From Acanthochromis polyacanthus (Eukaryota > Chordata > Actinopteri > Pomacentridae): DNA of 64,000 nt. The DNA lies in contig NC_067116.1 in NCBI RefSeq assembly GCF_021347895.1, positions 44,574,628-44,638,627 of the forward strand, given 5' to 3'. Every line of letters starts with the position of its first letter. Position 1 is the stretch's first letter. Both the position numbers and the translations under genes were made by a program. Of the stretch, positions 48,341 through 60,700 are shown piece after piece. Under the pieces are notes generated by a model. It was not told the DNA's origin and did no database searches. It was given only the letters and a program-made list of their open reading frames with translations.

Positions 48341-48720
48341 TATCCCCGGCGACGGGAGGCTGGAGGAAGCCGCTGGCTGCCGCAACTTGAGAGGGAAGCC
48401 TCGGTTTGTTACCTCCAGTTGTTGGCTAGCCGACAAACCTTGCTCTCGGTCGGGAAGCCAGCCTGCCTGCCTGCCAGCAAGCGAGCGACCCTACTTCGGC
48501 TGGCTGGACAGTGTCGGCGGTGGACGGGGAGCCCCGGCGGAGCGGAGCGGAGGGTCGCGGACAGACGAGCCGCTACTCGCTGCGACTTTGATTAAACATC
48601 GCGATGGAAATGAAGAAGCCAATAAAAAAAGAACAGCTCAGGAACAATGGTCGCCGTTTATTTAAAATAACTATCGCCTGTCTCTTTAAATTCGGCGGCA
48701 GCGGTCTGTCTTGGCGTCCG
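48230..48720 (-). promoter_or_regulatory. sin3b: sin3b CpG-rich promoter/5' region
   Basis: The sequence around and upstream of the start codon is GC-rich with many CpG dinucleotides (for example CCGGCGGAGCGGAGCGGAGG on the + strand), unlike the AT-rich surroundings. No TATA box is obvious. This is the pattern of a housekeeping CpG-island promoter. The exact transcription start is not visible. Confidence 0.6.
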
Positions 48721-48849
48721 GAAGCCAGAGTAGGAGTGAAAAAAAATTGAAAAAAAAGAAGAGTGAAAAATTGAAGTGCGCAGCCGCAGAGATGGGAGGA
48801 GCTGAGTTCACAAGAATCAGATTCACTCCACTCCCCCTCCACTGCTACA

Positions 48850-51420
48850 AAGAACAATGTAGTCCATGCAAAGAGGCAGCCACATACTCCACTGTGGGAC
48901 CATGAGATCCCGTTCAATGCAACTGGACTTTAGATTCATGGAGTTAAAACAGAAAATAGAACAACTGGAGGTTTCTTAAGGTGCTTTTTCAGTAAACCCC
49001 TGCAACTGCTATGACCTGTACGACTGTCAACCTACACAGACATTTTCACAACTACAAGACTAGTATCACCAGGAGCAATAATGAGAATAAAAAACACTGG
49101 AACAATGTGAATCCATGCAAAGTGACAGCTATGTATGTCACTGTGGGACCAGAAGATCCTGTTTTAAATGCAACTGAACTTTAGATTCATGAACCTAAAA
49201 CAGAAAATGAAACAAGTAGACTTTTCTACTCGGTGATTTCCACTATAAATTCCAGTATTATCATTACTTGGATGACTGACAATCTAAAGACATATTAAGA
49301 CTGATACATGGATCCTGAATATTTACATTTAAAATGATTTATTCATGACTTTCACATGAGGAGCAATGATAAGATTTTTTTTTAAAACTCTAGAATAATG
49401 TTAGTCCATGCAAAACAACAGCTACAAATTTCACTACGAACTCAGGAACTTCAGTGAAGTGCTGCTGGACTTTAGGTTCAAGAACATAAAACAACTGGAC
49501 TTCTCTTTTAGGTGCTTTTTAAGGAAACTCCTACAATTTCTATGACCTGGATGACTGAGAATCTACAGACATTCGTTCTGTACCTAAAACTGCAGGACCA
49601 GCAGCATGAGTAGCAATGGTGAGAATAAAAAACACTGGAATATTGTTAGTTTATGCAAATAGACGACCAAAAACTTCACTGTTTAACCAGGAGCTTCAGT
49701 TAAATGCAACTGAACTTTAGATTCATGGGCATAAAACAGAAAATAAAACAAGTGGACTTTTCTTTCAGGTGCTTTTACAGTAAACTCCTACAGTTACCAT
49801 GACCTGGATGACTGGACAACACTAGAACAATGTTAGTTCATGCAAAACATCAGCTACATACTTCACTGTGTGACCAGGAAATCCTCTAAAATGCAGCTGG
49901 ACTTTAGGTTCAAGAACCTAAAACAGAAAATAAAACAACTGGACTTTTCTTCTAGGTGATTTCCACTGTGACTCCCATTCTTACGACCTGGATGACTGCC
50001 AATCTACAGACAGATTCACTCTGTACCTATGATAGAAGAAAGGCTGAATATTTGCATTTAAAATCATTTGCTCGTGACTTTCACATGAGGAGCAATGATG
50101 AGAACGTCACAGTCAGCCTTTAGTCCAACACCGGTCTTTTAATCATAAGTAGAGTGAATATATGTGTGTAGTAATGTTGATCTTTGGAACTTCAGAAAAA
50201 CCCAACTGGACGTCTCTTTCAGTTTCTCCTAAAAGCAGGAGGTTTAGTTCTTTTTCCTGTTTTAGGTTCTCGAACTTCCTGGATAAGACTAGTTGTTTTT
50301 CACTGAAGGTCCTGGGTACATAATGAAGTTGGTAGCTGTGTCTTTGCATGGACTAACATCGTTCTAGTGTTTTTATTCTCGTCATTGCTCCTCATGTTGC
50401 TCGTCTTGTTGTTGTAGGTGTAGTCATCCAGGTCATAATGATCCTGGGAACTTTGAGAACTTTGGAACTTTTTGGGAAAGCACCTAGAAGAAAAGTCACG
50501 TTGTTTTACTTTCTGTTTGAGGTTCTTGAATCTGAAGTCCAGTTGTATTTAACTGGAGCTCCTGGTTACACACAGTGCCATATGTAACTGTCTCTTTGCA
50601 TGAACTATGACCTGGATGACTGACAATCTACAGATATCCACTCTGTACCTACGACTACAAGACCAGTGATAGAGGGAAGGCTGAATGTTTCCCTTTAAAA
50701 TGATTTCATGGTGACTTTCACATGATGGCCAGTGATGTAAAACACTGGAGCAATCTTAGTCCATGCAAAACATGAAGTACACGCTTCACTGTGAACTCGG
50801 GAACTTTAACGAAATGCATCTGGACTTTAGGTTCAAAGACCTAAAGCGAAAACTTAAACAACTGGACTTTTCTTTTCTTCTGTTATTCCCAGCATTAATA
50901 TGACCTGGATGACTGAGAATCAACATATATTCTCTCTGTGCCCACAACTACAAGACCAGTGAGGGAGGGAAGAATGAACATTTGCATTTAAAATGTGTTA
51001 AACAATAGATCAATCTTAGTCCATGCAAAATGACAGCTACATACTTCACTGGAGCGTCAGTTAAATGCAACTGGAGTTATGTTTTAGGGGGAACTGAGCT
51101 GCTTTCTACTGAAGCTTCTACCTGGACAACTGACCAGCTACACTTGTTCACAACGTACCTACAACTACAAGACCAGTGCTGGACTAAGCATTGATTATAT
51201 CTAATGGCACAATTTAGTCCATGAAAAGTGACAGCTACATGCTTGACTGTGAATCCAGGAGCTTAAGTTAAACTAGAGTGTAGGTTCCAGAACCTAAAAC
51301 AGAAAATAAAACTGGGCTTTTCTTTTAGGTGATTTACACTATAACTCCCAGTATTACCATGACTTAGATGACTGACAATCTACAGACAGATTCACTCGTT
51401 ACCTTCAAGACATTGATGTT
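48850..51420. repeat. Diverged repeat array between sin3b and haus5
   Basis: A unit containing AGTCCATGCAAA, then ACAGCTACATACTTCACTGT, a GCAACTGGACTTTAGGTTCA block, ACCTAAAACAGAAAATAAAAC and GACCTGGATGACTGACAATC recurs near 48860, 49110, 49402, 49650, 49828, 50757, 51018 and 51211. Two units near 50150-50620 are inverted (TTTGCATGGACTAACAT). Spacing is irregular, about 180-290 bp. It separates the haus5 3' end from the sin3b promoter. No gene was recognised in it. Confidence 0.82.
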
Positions 51421-51558
51421 GTGCCAACTGGGTCACCTACAGCTTATTCTGGTTCATTTCACCAAAATGTAGCAAGAACTGAATCGGTTTCAAAACACTT
51501 CACTATATTTTGAAGGGATTTGAAGGAAAGCAGAAACAAAAATTTGGATTTAAAATGA

Positions 51559-51564
51559 TTTATT
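51559..51564 (-). terminator. haus5: haus5 polyadenylation signal
   Basis: AATAAA on the minus strand lies 140 bases past the haus5 stop codon, giving a short 3' UTR. No competing signal lies between. Confidence 0.7.
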
Positions 51565-51704
51565 AGTTTACATTAGGAGTGACAATGAAAACGAAGAAAA
51601 AGAACGACACTTTGCTTAGTAGCATTTGTGCATTTAGTAACCACTGCGGTGTGATTATTTTGACACTGAAAGGTGCTGAACAGGAACTCTGCTGTGTTTT
51701 TAAA

Positions 51705-54700
51705 CTACGAGGCTTTGGCAGCTAGTTTCCACCTTTGTAGCCACTGTTGAAAAGTCAGTCCTCCTTTTTGGACCTCTGGTAGGACGTGCTGGGCTGGTTT
51801 ATCCCACCTGCATGCATGAAAACACACACAAAACAGAAAGAGTTGACATGAAAATCACACATTTAACTCTTATGTGAGGGTACAAACGTGAAATAATACA
51901 AATACATTCATGTTTGGAAAGAAAATCAATGCAATCAAGAGTTAACTAGTAATATAAATTATCAAAATTTGCCTTATTTTATACACTGGTGATGATATTT
52001 TACTCAGTAAGGTTGTGCAAAAAGCACCACTGAAACTCTGTAATTAAAAACTTAATTACGAAGAAGTGCAAACCTTCCAGTCACATTATAGATCGAGTAA
52101 AAATGGCAACTGAATTTTTTACTTTACAATAGACATTACAGTGAAAAGAGACCAAAAAAAGCAAAGAAGTGGTCCTAACAGTTTATCTGGAAAACACCTC
52201 GTCTTCTGTATTGTAACTCACAGGTAACACCAGAACTATGAAGCAGCTGACCCTGAAAGTTCTTGGAAATCAAACGGGTTCTTTGAGTGACAGCTTGTGA
52301 ATTTTGCTTTCACTTGCACATGTGGTTTGGTTAACACGGTTAGAAGACTCGCTCGCATCCCTCACTGCAAAAAATATCTCTTCTACAAAGCTGGGAGGTC
52401 AAAACAACTGATAGAATGAAGATGAAACCATAAAACACACCCAGACTGGAGAGTGTGTTTCTCTTTTCATACACGTTTGAAAGGAAATGACAACAGAAAA
52501 CACTAAATGTGGTGCATGCATGGCTTTAAACGGGTTCCTCACCAGTAAGAGATGGCAGCTTTGACCTGGTCGCCGTAGCAGAGGCCTTGTGCACAGCGCT
52601 GGGTGAGGCATCGGGCTCTTGGTAGCAAAGACTTGAGCAGCTTCTGATCCTCCTCTGTGACTCTGGACAGCAGAGCTAGGAAGAAAGTGGAGAAAGACAG
52701 CAGTCTGGTTTTCTCTAAAACTGATTTCAGGTCACAGAACACTTCACTTGTCCAGGTAATGTGGATTCTTCATTATATACACCGCTGTTCAAAAGTTGGG
52801 GCCACTTAGAAATGTCCTTATTTTTGAAAGAAAAACATTTTTTTCAATGAAGATAGCATTAAATGAATGATAAATCCAGTGTAGACATAGCTAATGTGGT
52901 AAATGACTATTCTAGCTGGAAACGGCTGATTTTTAATGGAATATCTCCATAGGGGTACAGAGGAACATTTCCAGCAACCATCACTCCTGTGTTCTAATGC
53001 TACATTGTGATAGCTAATGGTGCTGAAAGGCTCATTGAACAGTAGTGTACAGCACATGAGCAAACAGCCAAATATCACACTTCTATGTCCTGAGCTCCTC
53101 TGTTGTTGTCACCTTTCTGATCAGACGCATGCAGCTGCTCTGCTTCCTTCTTGGATTTCTGCAGAGTCGTAGAATGAAGCTGCAGAAACTGATGGAGAAA
53201 ACGCAACTCGAGCTGCTGGGAGCGTGACTGGGAACACAACTCCTCTGGAGCCTGAAGTGGAAAAACAACCAGAAAGGTTAGCATGCGTCAAACTCTTTCA
53301 GCATTACATTCATGCACATGAAAGAAAAATGACACAGAGTGTTTGTAAGAGTCACATATCTGATCAAAAAGGAAACTGAGAGCAGCCCAGTAAATAAAAG
53401 GCCTCTGCATTAAAAGTGATGTTCACAGATACTATTTTCATCGTCTCTACTCGTGAGAGGACTAAGGTCAAGCGCTGATGGAGACAGTCAGCGGATTCAT
53501 TAAAACCACTCTGGGCACCGTTAAAGAGCAGCTGCTAACACCACTTTTATGGATAACACTTAAACAGAATCAGAGCGAGAGTCCACAGGCAAACTTCATG
53601 TGAAATTAGGGCTGTAATGTTTCATTCAGCATCATGAGGCTGAGATGGTCAGAACAGAAGAAGCTCTGAGAAGTGATTCTAGATTAGCTTGTACCTGATA
53701 ACTATTCAGGCTGCACAGTGGGTCTAGTGGTTAGCATTTTGGCCTTGCAGCAAGAAGATCCCCGGTTCAAATCCCGGCCTGGTCCTGGGATCTTTCTGCA
53801 TGGAGTTTGCATGTTCTCCCTGTGCATGCGTGGGTTTTCTCCGGGTACTCCGGCTTCCTCCCACAGTCCAAAAACATGCTGAGGTTAATTGGTTACTCTA
53901 AATTGTCCGTAGGTGTGAATGTGAGTGTGATTGTGTGTCTGTATATGTAGCCCTGTGACAGACTGGTGACCTGTCCAGGGTGTCCCCTGCCTTCACCCGA
54001 GTCAGCTGGGATAGACTCCAGCACCCCCCATGACCCTAGTGAGGATAAAGTGGTGTATAGAGAATGGATGGATGTTAACTATTCACAAGGAGGAACCAAA
54101 AACATGGATCTTACACATATTTTTATTCATTTTTAAGGCTACTCTGTTATCATGAACACGGACGTTCTTTGTTCAGTAACATCTGATGTGAAATACGTGA
54201 CATGAAAAACTAACCGTCACGTACAAATGAGCCGCTTGCAAAGCTGATCTGTCAGCTTCCTGTCTTCTCATTTAGACTCACACATGTAAATACAAACATT
54301 CATGAAATGCAAACTAAGAGTTTTTTTCTGAAACACAAAGAGCCTGTTGACACACAGATTCCAAGTTATTACAGTCAAATAGAGGTCACCGTCAGACCAG
54401 TTTGATTTTTCAGCAAAAATCTGATCAGTTTAATCTTGAAAAATACTTTTTGTGTCATTTCCAGTTTGAATTTTTCTGAATTACAGCCAGGCCCACCGCT
54501 GTTCTTAAAAGAGCCGACCTTAAGAAGCTCTTAAGTGCTTTTTTGGAAAACACGTAGAAATTCAAGACAATTTGTTGACGCGCTCGGAGAAAACACGCAC
54601 CACATCTAGGACCGATCTGGGTTTTTTTCTTTCAGAAACGAGGCCAAGTATTTTAAGACAAAGTGATTTAAAGACAGCAGTCACACGGTGTAGACGAGTT

Positions 54701-57700
54701 GTTGGAGATCACAAGCTGCTTGGCAGAGCATCATGCTAACACACCAACACACTTCATCTCACAGGAGACCACACAGAACTCAGTGAGTGTTCAGTTAACA
54801 CTCGTGTTGTTCTGCAGGTCAAATTGAGCCGTTTTCAAATTTGAAAATGTGGGGAAATGAAATGTTTTCACAGAGAAACCTTGTACATTTTCAACATTTT
54901 TGGTGGAAAAAAGAAATGTTAAATAAAATGTTTATATTAAATAAATATTAGAAGCTTTACTGTTATATATGTAATCACTTTAGACATTTTTAGGATTTTA
55001 TTTGGAAGGTTTTTGCTCATTTTTTGAAAATATTTACAAGAATTTTCTGACCATATTTGGAGGATTTTTTAAGGAAAACTTTTAAGGAATTATTGGAATT
55101 TTCTTCCTGAAGGTTTTGCACATTTTCAGAAATTTGTGGAATTTTTTGCTGATTTTTTGGATTTTTTTTCAGACAAGGAATCATTATTTTTTGGTGCCTG
55201 TAAATGAGGACAACAGGAGGGTTAAAGCACACAGTTGGAGCAGTACTTCTACCGTGAGCACTGCTACTAGTAGTGCTGCTCTCATGTGCTGTTAGATTAA
55301 TGATATTCACTCTTTAAAAGCTCTATTTTTAGTTGGTCGACCACTTTGACGGTATAACTGTACGGTCTTTGGTTGCAATGCATATTACTGCTCTGCTGTT
55401 TTATTACTTTCATGAAGTTTTTCTGCCATATAAAAGGAATAGTAATTTAACTCCACATTATTTATTGACTCGAAGGATTTTATCTAACAGTTATTAGACA
55501 CAGAAAGAATTTAACAGATCAAACTGGGGGGAGAAAAAAAAATCGCTTTTGAATCGATTTATCAACCACAATTATGGATCAAGCTAACCTAACCCAGGGA
55601 GTCCTGTGAGGAATCGGGGATTGCTCTGGGCAAGAAGACAAATAAGAAGATCTTCCTTCTGTTTCAACAGATTGGATAACATTTTATGCTAATAGTCACC
55701 TTGTAGAGGGGGAACGTCAGGCTCTGAAACAAGCTCTTAAAGGTCGGGGACTGCAGGCGGTGGATGGACAACCACGATGCACGAATCCTCTGCGTTCTGA
55801 AACAACAGAAGAATCAGAAATTCTCTATTTTCCTTCAGCAGTTGTCACCACTTGATAAAGACGATGATTAAATGTGTCTTCTCTTGTGATGCGAGTCGAA
55901 CGGGCCGCTGCAGCTGGAGCCACAGATGCTCCGCTGATGAAGCAGGAGGATTTTCTGACAGATATTATTGTTGTGCTGCGCTGATCTGCCTCCCTCTGTG
56001 AATCTGTAATTCATCATTAAATGGAAAAAAATACAACACAACACAGTAGGGCAAAGCAAAACGCCAGCCACGTGTTCCTAAAGTTTAGTTCTCTGTGTTA
56101 TTTTAGGATCCTTTACTAATCCGGGTGATAAAAATGATATTTCACTGGTTATCTGCTGACTGGAAGTGAAACATGTTTGTACCCGTCAACAGTCCTGCGG
56201 TCCAGTGAAAGCAGAGAAACTGTTCCCAGCTGTCTGGCCTCCTTAGAAATAGAGTTCCTCAGACTGTTGGCTGCAGCGATGACGTCTCCAAACTGTGGCA
56301 CAAGCTCGCTCTGGATGAATTCCTGTAACTGAAACACAGCAGAGGGACGGAAATCCTCAAAAATGTGCTTTTTGCGTAAAGAAGTTTTTCAGTATAAAGA
56401 CACCAAAACGTTTCTTTGACCACAGATTAAAGGAAATCATATGAACGGTTCCTCTGCTTCAGTGTCATAAACAGAGAACGTGCAGACCTCTCTGTGAAGA
56501 CGGATCAGTCGCGTCTTGGCGGTTGAGTTTCCTTTAATCAGACCTCGAATGTCCTCCTGTCTGAGAAACTGCAGACACAAAAGCAGAACGTGTTTAATGA
56601 TGTATGTCAGTACAGACACTCACAGCTTTTCCCCTCAGGTTCAGAAAAGTTGGCAAATCAAGATGCTCAACTACATTCAAATATCAAGCAGATGTACAAC
56701 GTTGTATATGAGCAGGAAGGATCTCATACAAGGGAAAGCCCAGCACAGATGTCCTGTGTTGTCCACTCGTTCTCACCACTAGTTGTCTGAAGTCCAGAAT
56801 GCTCTGCCACTGGCTGCGGAGGGTTCTCAGAGCCTCCTGTCGACTTCTGGCATCTTGGTCCAGTTGGATGCAGCGATCTCGGATGTGATCCCGGGTCGCT
56901 GCCCGCATCACACACTGCAGCTCCACCTCCAGAGCCGACCTGACCACAATCCACAGTCCCAGAAGTTTAATTAAAAAAGCCAATTAACCCTCGTTTCATC
57001 CTGCAGGTCAAAATGACCCGTTTTAAAGTTTGAAAATGTGGGAAAAAACATATATTTTCACAGTGAAATTTCTGATGTCCACATTTTCAACATTTTTGGG
57101 AAATCTTTGAACATTTTTTGGTGGGGAAAAAAAATGTTAAAAATGTTTAAGAACATTCACAAAAAAAATCAACCAAAATCTAGAGAATTTCACTGGATTT
57201 TGGGTGATATTGTTGTGAATGTTCTTAAAGAAAATATCAGAAGTTTTACTGATATATATGTAATCACTTTAGATACTTTTAGGATTTTTTTGGGAAGATT
57301 TTTATTCATTTTTTGAAAATATTTACAAGACGTTTTTTGCCAAATTTGGGTATTTTTTTTTATATAACTTTTAAGGAATTATTAGAATTTTCTTCTTGAA
57401 GGTTTTGCAAACTTTCATAAATTTGGGGAATTGTTTTGCTGAATTTTTCCATTTTTTTCAGGCAAGGAAACAATATTTTTTGGTGCCCGTAAATGAGGAC
57501 AACAGGAGGGTTAAATAAAAAAGAGGGTAAATGCTTTTAAATGTTCTGCCTAAATGGAAACTGCTTGCACCAGCTGACTGCAGAACATTTAGGAACTCAA
57601 AGTGAGCAAAGATTAATCGGGTATTCTGTTCATCCCGAGGAAAACTGCTGTGTTGCAGCAGCAGGTTACATATCACAAGACACATAACTTACATTAAGCT

Positions 57701-60700
57701 GACAGAACATGCATGTACATTTGCAGGATAATTGCAGCACTAGATTAAAAAATAAAACAGCATTTAAAACAAGATTATAATAAGGCTCTCGCTGTGCAAA
57801 GTAAAATTAAATGTGCAAAGTCCCTTCCAAAGTGGGCTTACAGTGCCAAGGAATCATTGTGGAGCTCATCTCCGATACCAGACACCTCCTGCTCGGCCTC
57901 CTTCTTTCTGGTCTGCAGCTGGGTTTTCAGCTGCTGGACTCTGGAGCGAGATTGAGCCAACTCCACCAAACTCTGCTCCACCTCTTCCCAAGCAGCCTGC
58001 AACAGCAAACACAAACAATCCCACAAATAAGAATGCATCGCTCACAAACACCAGGGAACACATGAGCATGCTTTGTTTTGTCGTGAACTTCCTGAATATT
58101 ATTTTACCTCTAAGAGGGCTTTAACCGGCGGCAGCTCGCGGTCCTCCTCTGCCGACACGTCCAGGAGGTGATTGCTTTCATAGCGGAACCTGCAACGAGC
58201 AACTCTGCATGTAAATAATCCAACATGACGTGAAAAGAGAAAACCCTGATGAAGCGGAGGTTTGTCGTACCGCAGAGCCGTCACATCCTGCGTCACATCC
58301 AGAGAAGATAGCCTCTCCTCTAATTCCTTCTGCTGTTGTGAAGCCAAATATTGCAGCGCAGAGAGGACGTGGTTTGGCGGGAAATGATCCAACACGTTCT
58401 GAAAACACGACAAGCAGCAACGTGTTCCTTCAAAGTAAAAACTACAAACCATGCATTGACAAAAACATGAAGCGAAACCTGAAGACCACACCGACCTCCA
58501 CAGCACTCAGCCAGTAGTGAAACACAGCAGTCCTCTGTTCACGGGACATCCTGAGAGGAGAAAGAATGAAGATTACATGAAAATATAAAACAGTTAACCT
58601 GATGAGCAGCATGTCCTCTGCTGAACTTACCGTTTGGCTGCAGACTGCTGTGTTTTTAGCTCACTCTCTTGTAAAGACTGATAGAAGCGAACCCTGTCGT
58701 CACAGAGCTCCCTCACTTCACGCTGACGGGAAAAAATATGGATCATTTCTTTCACTTATCCTGCAGGTACCTTGATTTGAACGCAATTTCAGGTTTGTGC
58801 GGATATTGCTGATCAATACTGTATGTTTTTTCAAAATTTTAACAGATCAAATCAGAACGTCTCTTCTGGCTGTAGCACCTTAAAAAAATCTGAAAATGGC
58901 ACCAAAAGATGAATTAAAAGACCAGCAGTAATTCACTGCTGCTTCCCATCAGTGATTATTATTACTGTTACTGTTTTGTGAATTACTGCATGGTCTTAGC
59001 CCACTGACACCGTATGGCATTTTCTATCGTTTGACCGATTCATTCTTTACCTGAGGGGCTTTCTACGGTGGCCGGCAGGTGCAAACACGCTGCAAACGGC
59101 AAAAGCGCTGCAAACACAGAAATTATCCAAAAACAAAAAAATCAAACACATAAAACACATGCAAGAAAAAAATGCTGCAACAGAAACATGCTGCAATCAC
59201 AGAAACGATGCAGAAGCAAAGACTTACAAAATCACAAAACAGATGCAAACAAAAAATGCTGCAAATATATAAAAACACACAAAAACCCCCAGAACGACCG
59301 CAAGAGAAAAACACTGCAAATTCCATCCACAACGGAAGTGCATCAGACACGAAGAAGAAGAACAAGAAAAGGAAGGCGTGCAATTTCTTTCAGTGTGAAA
59401 AGGTACGTTTTCCTTTATGTTTTATGTTTTCTTCTTCTTCTTCTGCGTGTCTGTTGCACTTCCGTTGTGGATTGAATTTGCAGCGTTTTTCTCTTGCGGT
59501 TGTTCTGGGGGTTTTTGTGTGTTTTTATATATTTGCAGCATTTTTCATTTGCATCTGTTTTGTGATTTTGTAAGTCTTTGCTTCTGCATCGTTTCTGTGA
59601 TTGCAGCATGTTTCTGTTGCAGCATTTTTTCTTGCATGTGTTTTATGTGTTTGTGAGTTTTTGGTTTTGGATCATTTCTGTGTATGCAGCGCTTTTGCAT
59701 CTGTCGGCCACCGTAGCTTTCTGTCTGCAAAGTAGCAGCATCCATTAAAAGATTAAAAGCACTGAAAATACCGATCAAGCTGAAGTCGTTCTTACCAGGA
59801 CTTGTGCTTCTGCTGCTGCTTTGGAGTTGAAGTTTTCATCATCTGTGCTTCTCGAAGTCTGACCATCAAACAGCACTTCATTCTCTGCTTTCCTACGTGA
59901 CACACAAACGGATTAATGACAGGCGTGGTAACCATCATTTTGTTGGTTTTGGTTCAAATTTTAAAGTAGTTGTTTGGAGGTTTTTTGCCTCACCTGGCCA
60001 TCTGCTCCAGTGTCTGGCAGTGTCCACTGATTTTTTGCAGCTCATCAGAGAGAACGGTGCGGCCCGAGGTGCAGCGCTGCCTGAAGGCCTGCAGGAGCAG
60101 ATCTCTACGCTGGCTGTCCTCCACTTCGGCCCAGGTACGACTGATCGACTGCTCTGTGTGACAATGGATGGTTAGCAGAGTGGAATTTGCATTTTCTCCC
60201 TTTGCCTTTGTGGGTTTTTCTTCAAGCGCTCTGGCTTAGTGTGACATGGCAGGTTAACCGGTGATTCAGCGTTAGCTGAATGTGCCTTTTCTGAATCTGC
60301 AACTCTCCACAGGATGAAGCATGGATGGATGTTCTAGCGTTTACAGTGTCACAGTATGCTAATGTCTGCTAATATACTGTTATACTACCTTTCTAATAAA
60401 ACCATCGTTAGGTTTTGGACTTTTGCTCAGACAAAACAAGACACCTGAACTTGTTTCCTTGAACTGTGTGAAACTGTATAAGGCATTTCTCACATTTTCT
60501 CGACACATTTATGTGATTAAGAGAAAATGATCATACACTGCAGCCCTAACAACTTCCAAAAAAAACATATCCAGCAGACATATTCTCATTCTGTTTGCCA
60601 GTAACAACATTTGTCAAGTTAACACCTACTCAGAGTCGTGAAAGCACAAAAACAGTCTGTGTAAACGCAGTAAATCCCAAACGAGGCCTGGTGGACTAAC

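Noticed and set aside
59068..59778. Several 60-135 residue Lys/Gln/Thr-rich frames on both strands
   Set aside because: They mirror each other across the foldback palindrome and follow its short internal repeats; no gene is needed to explain them.
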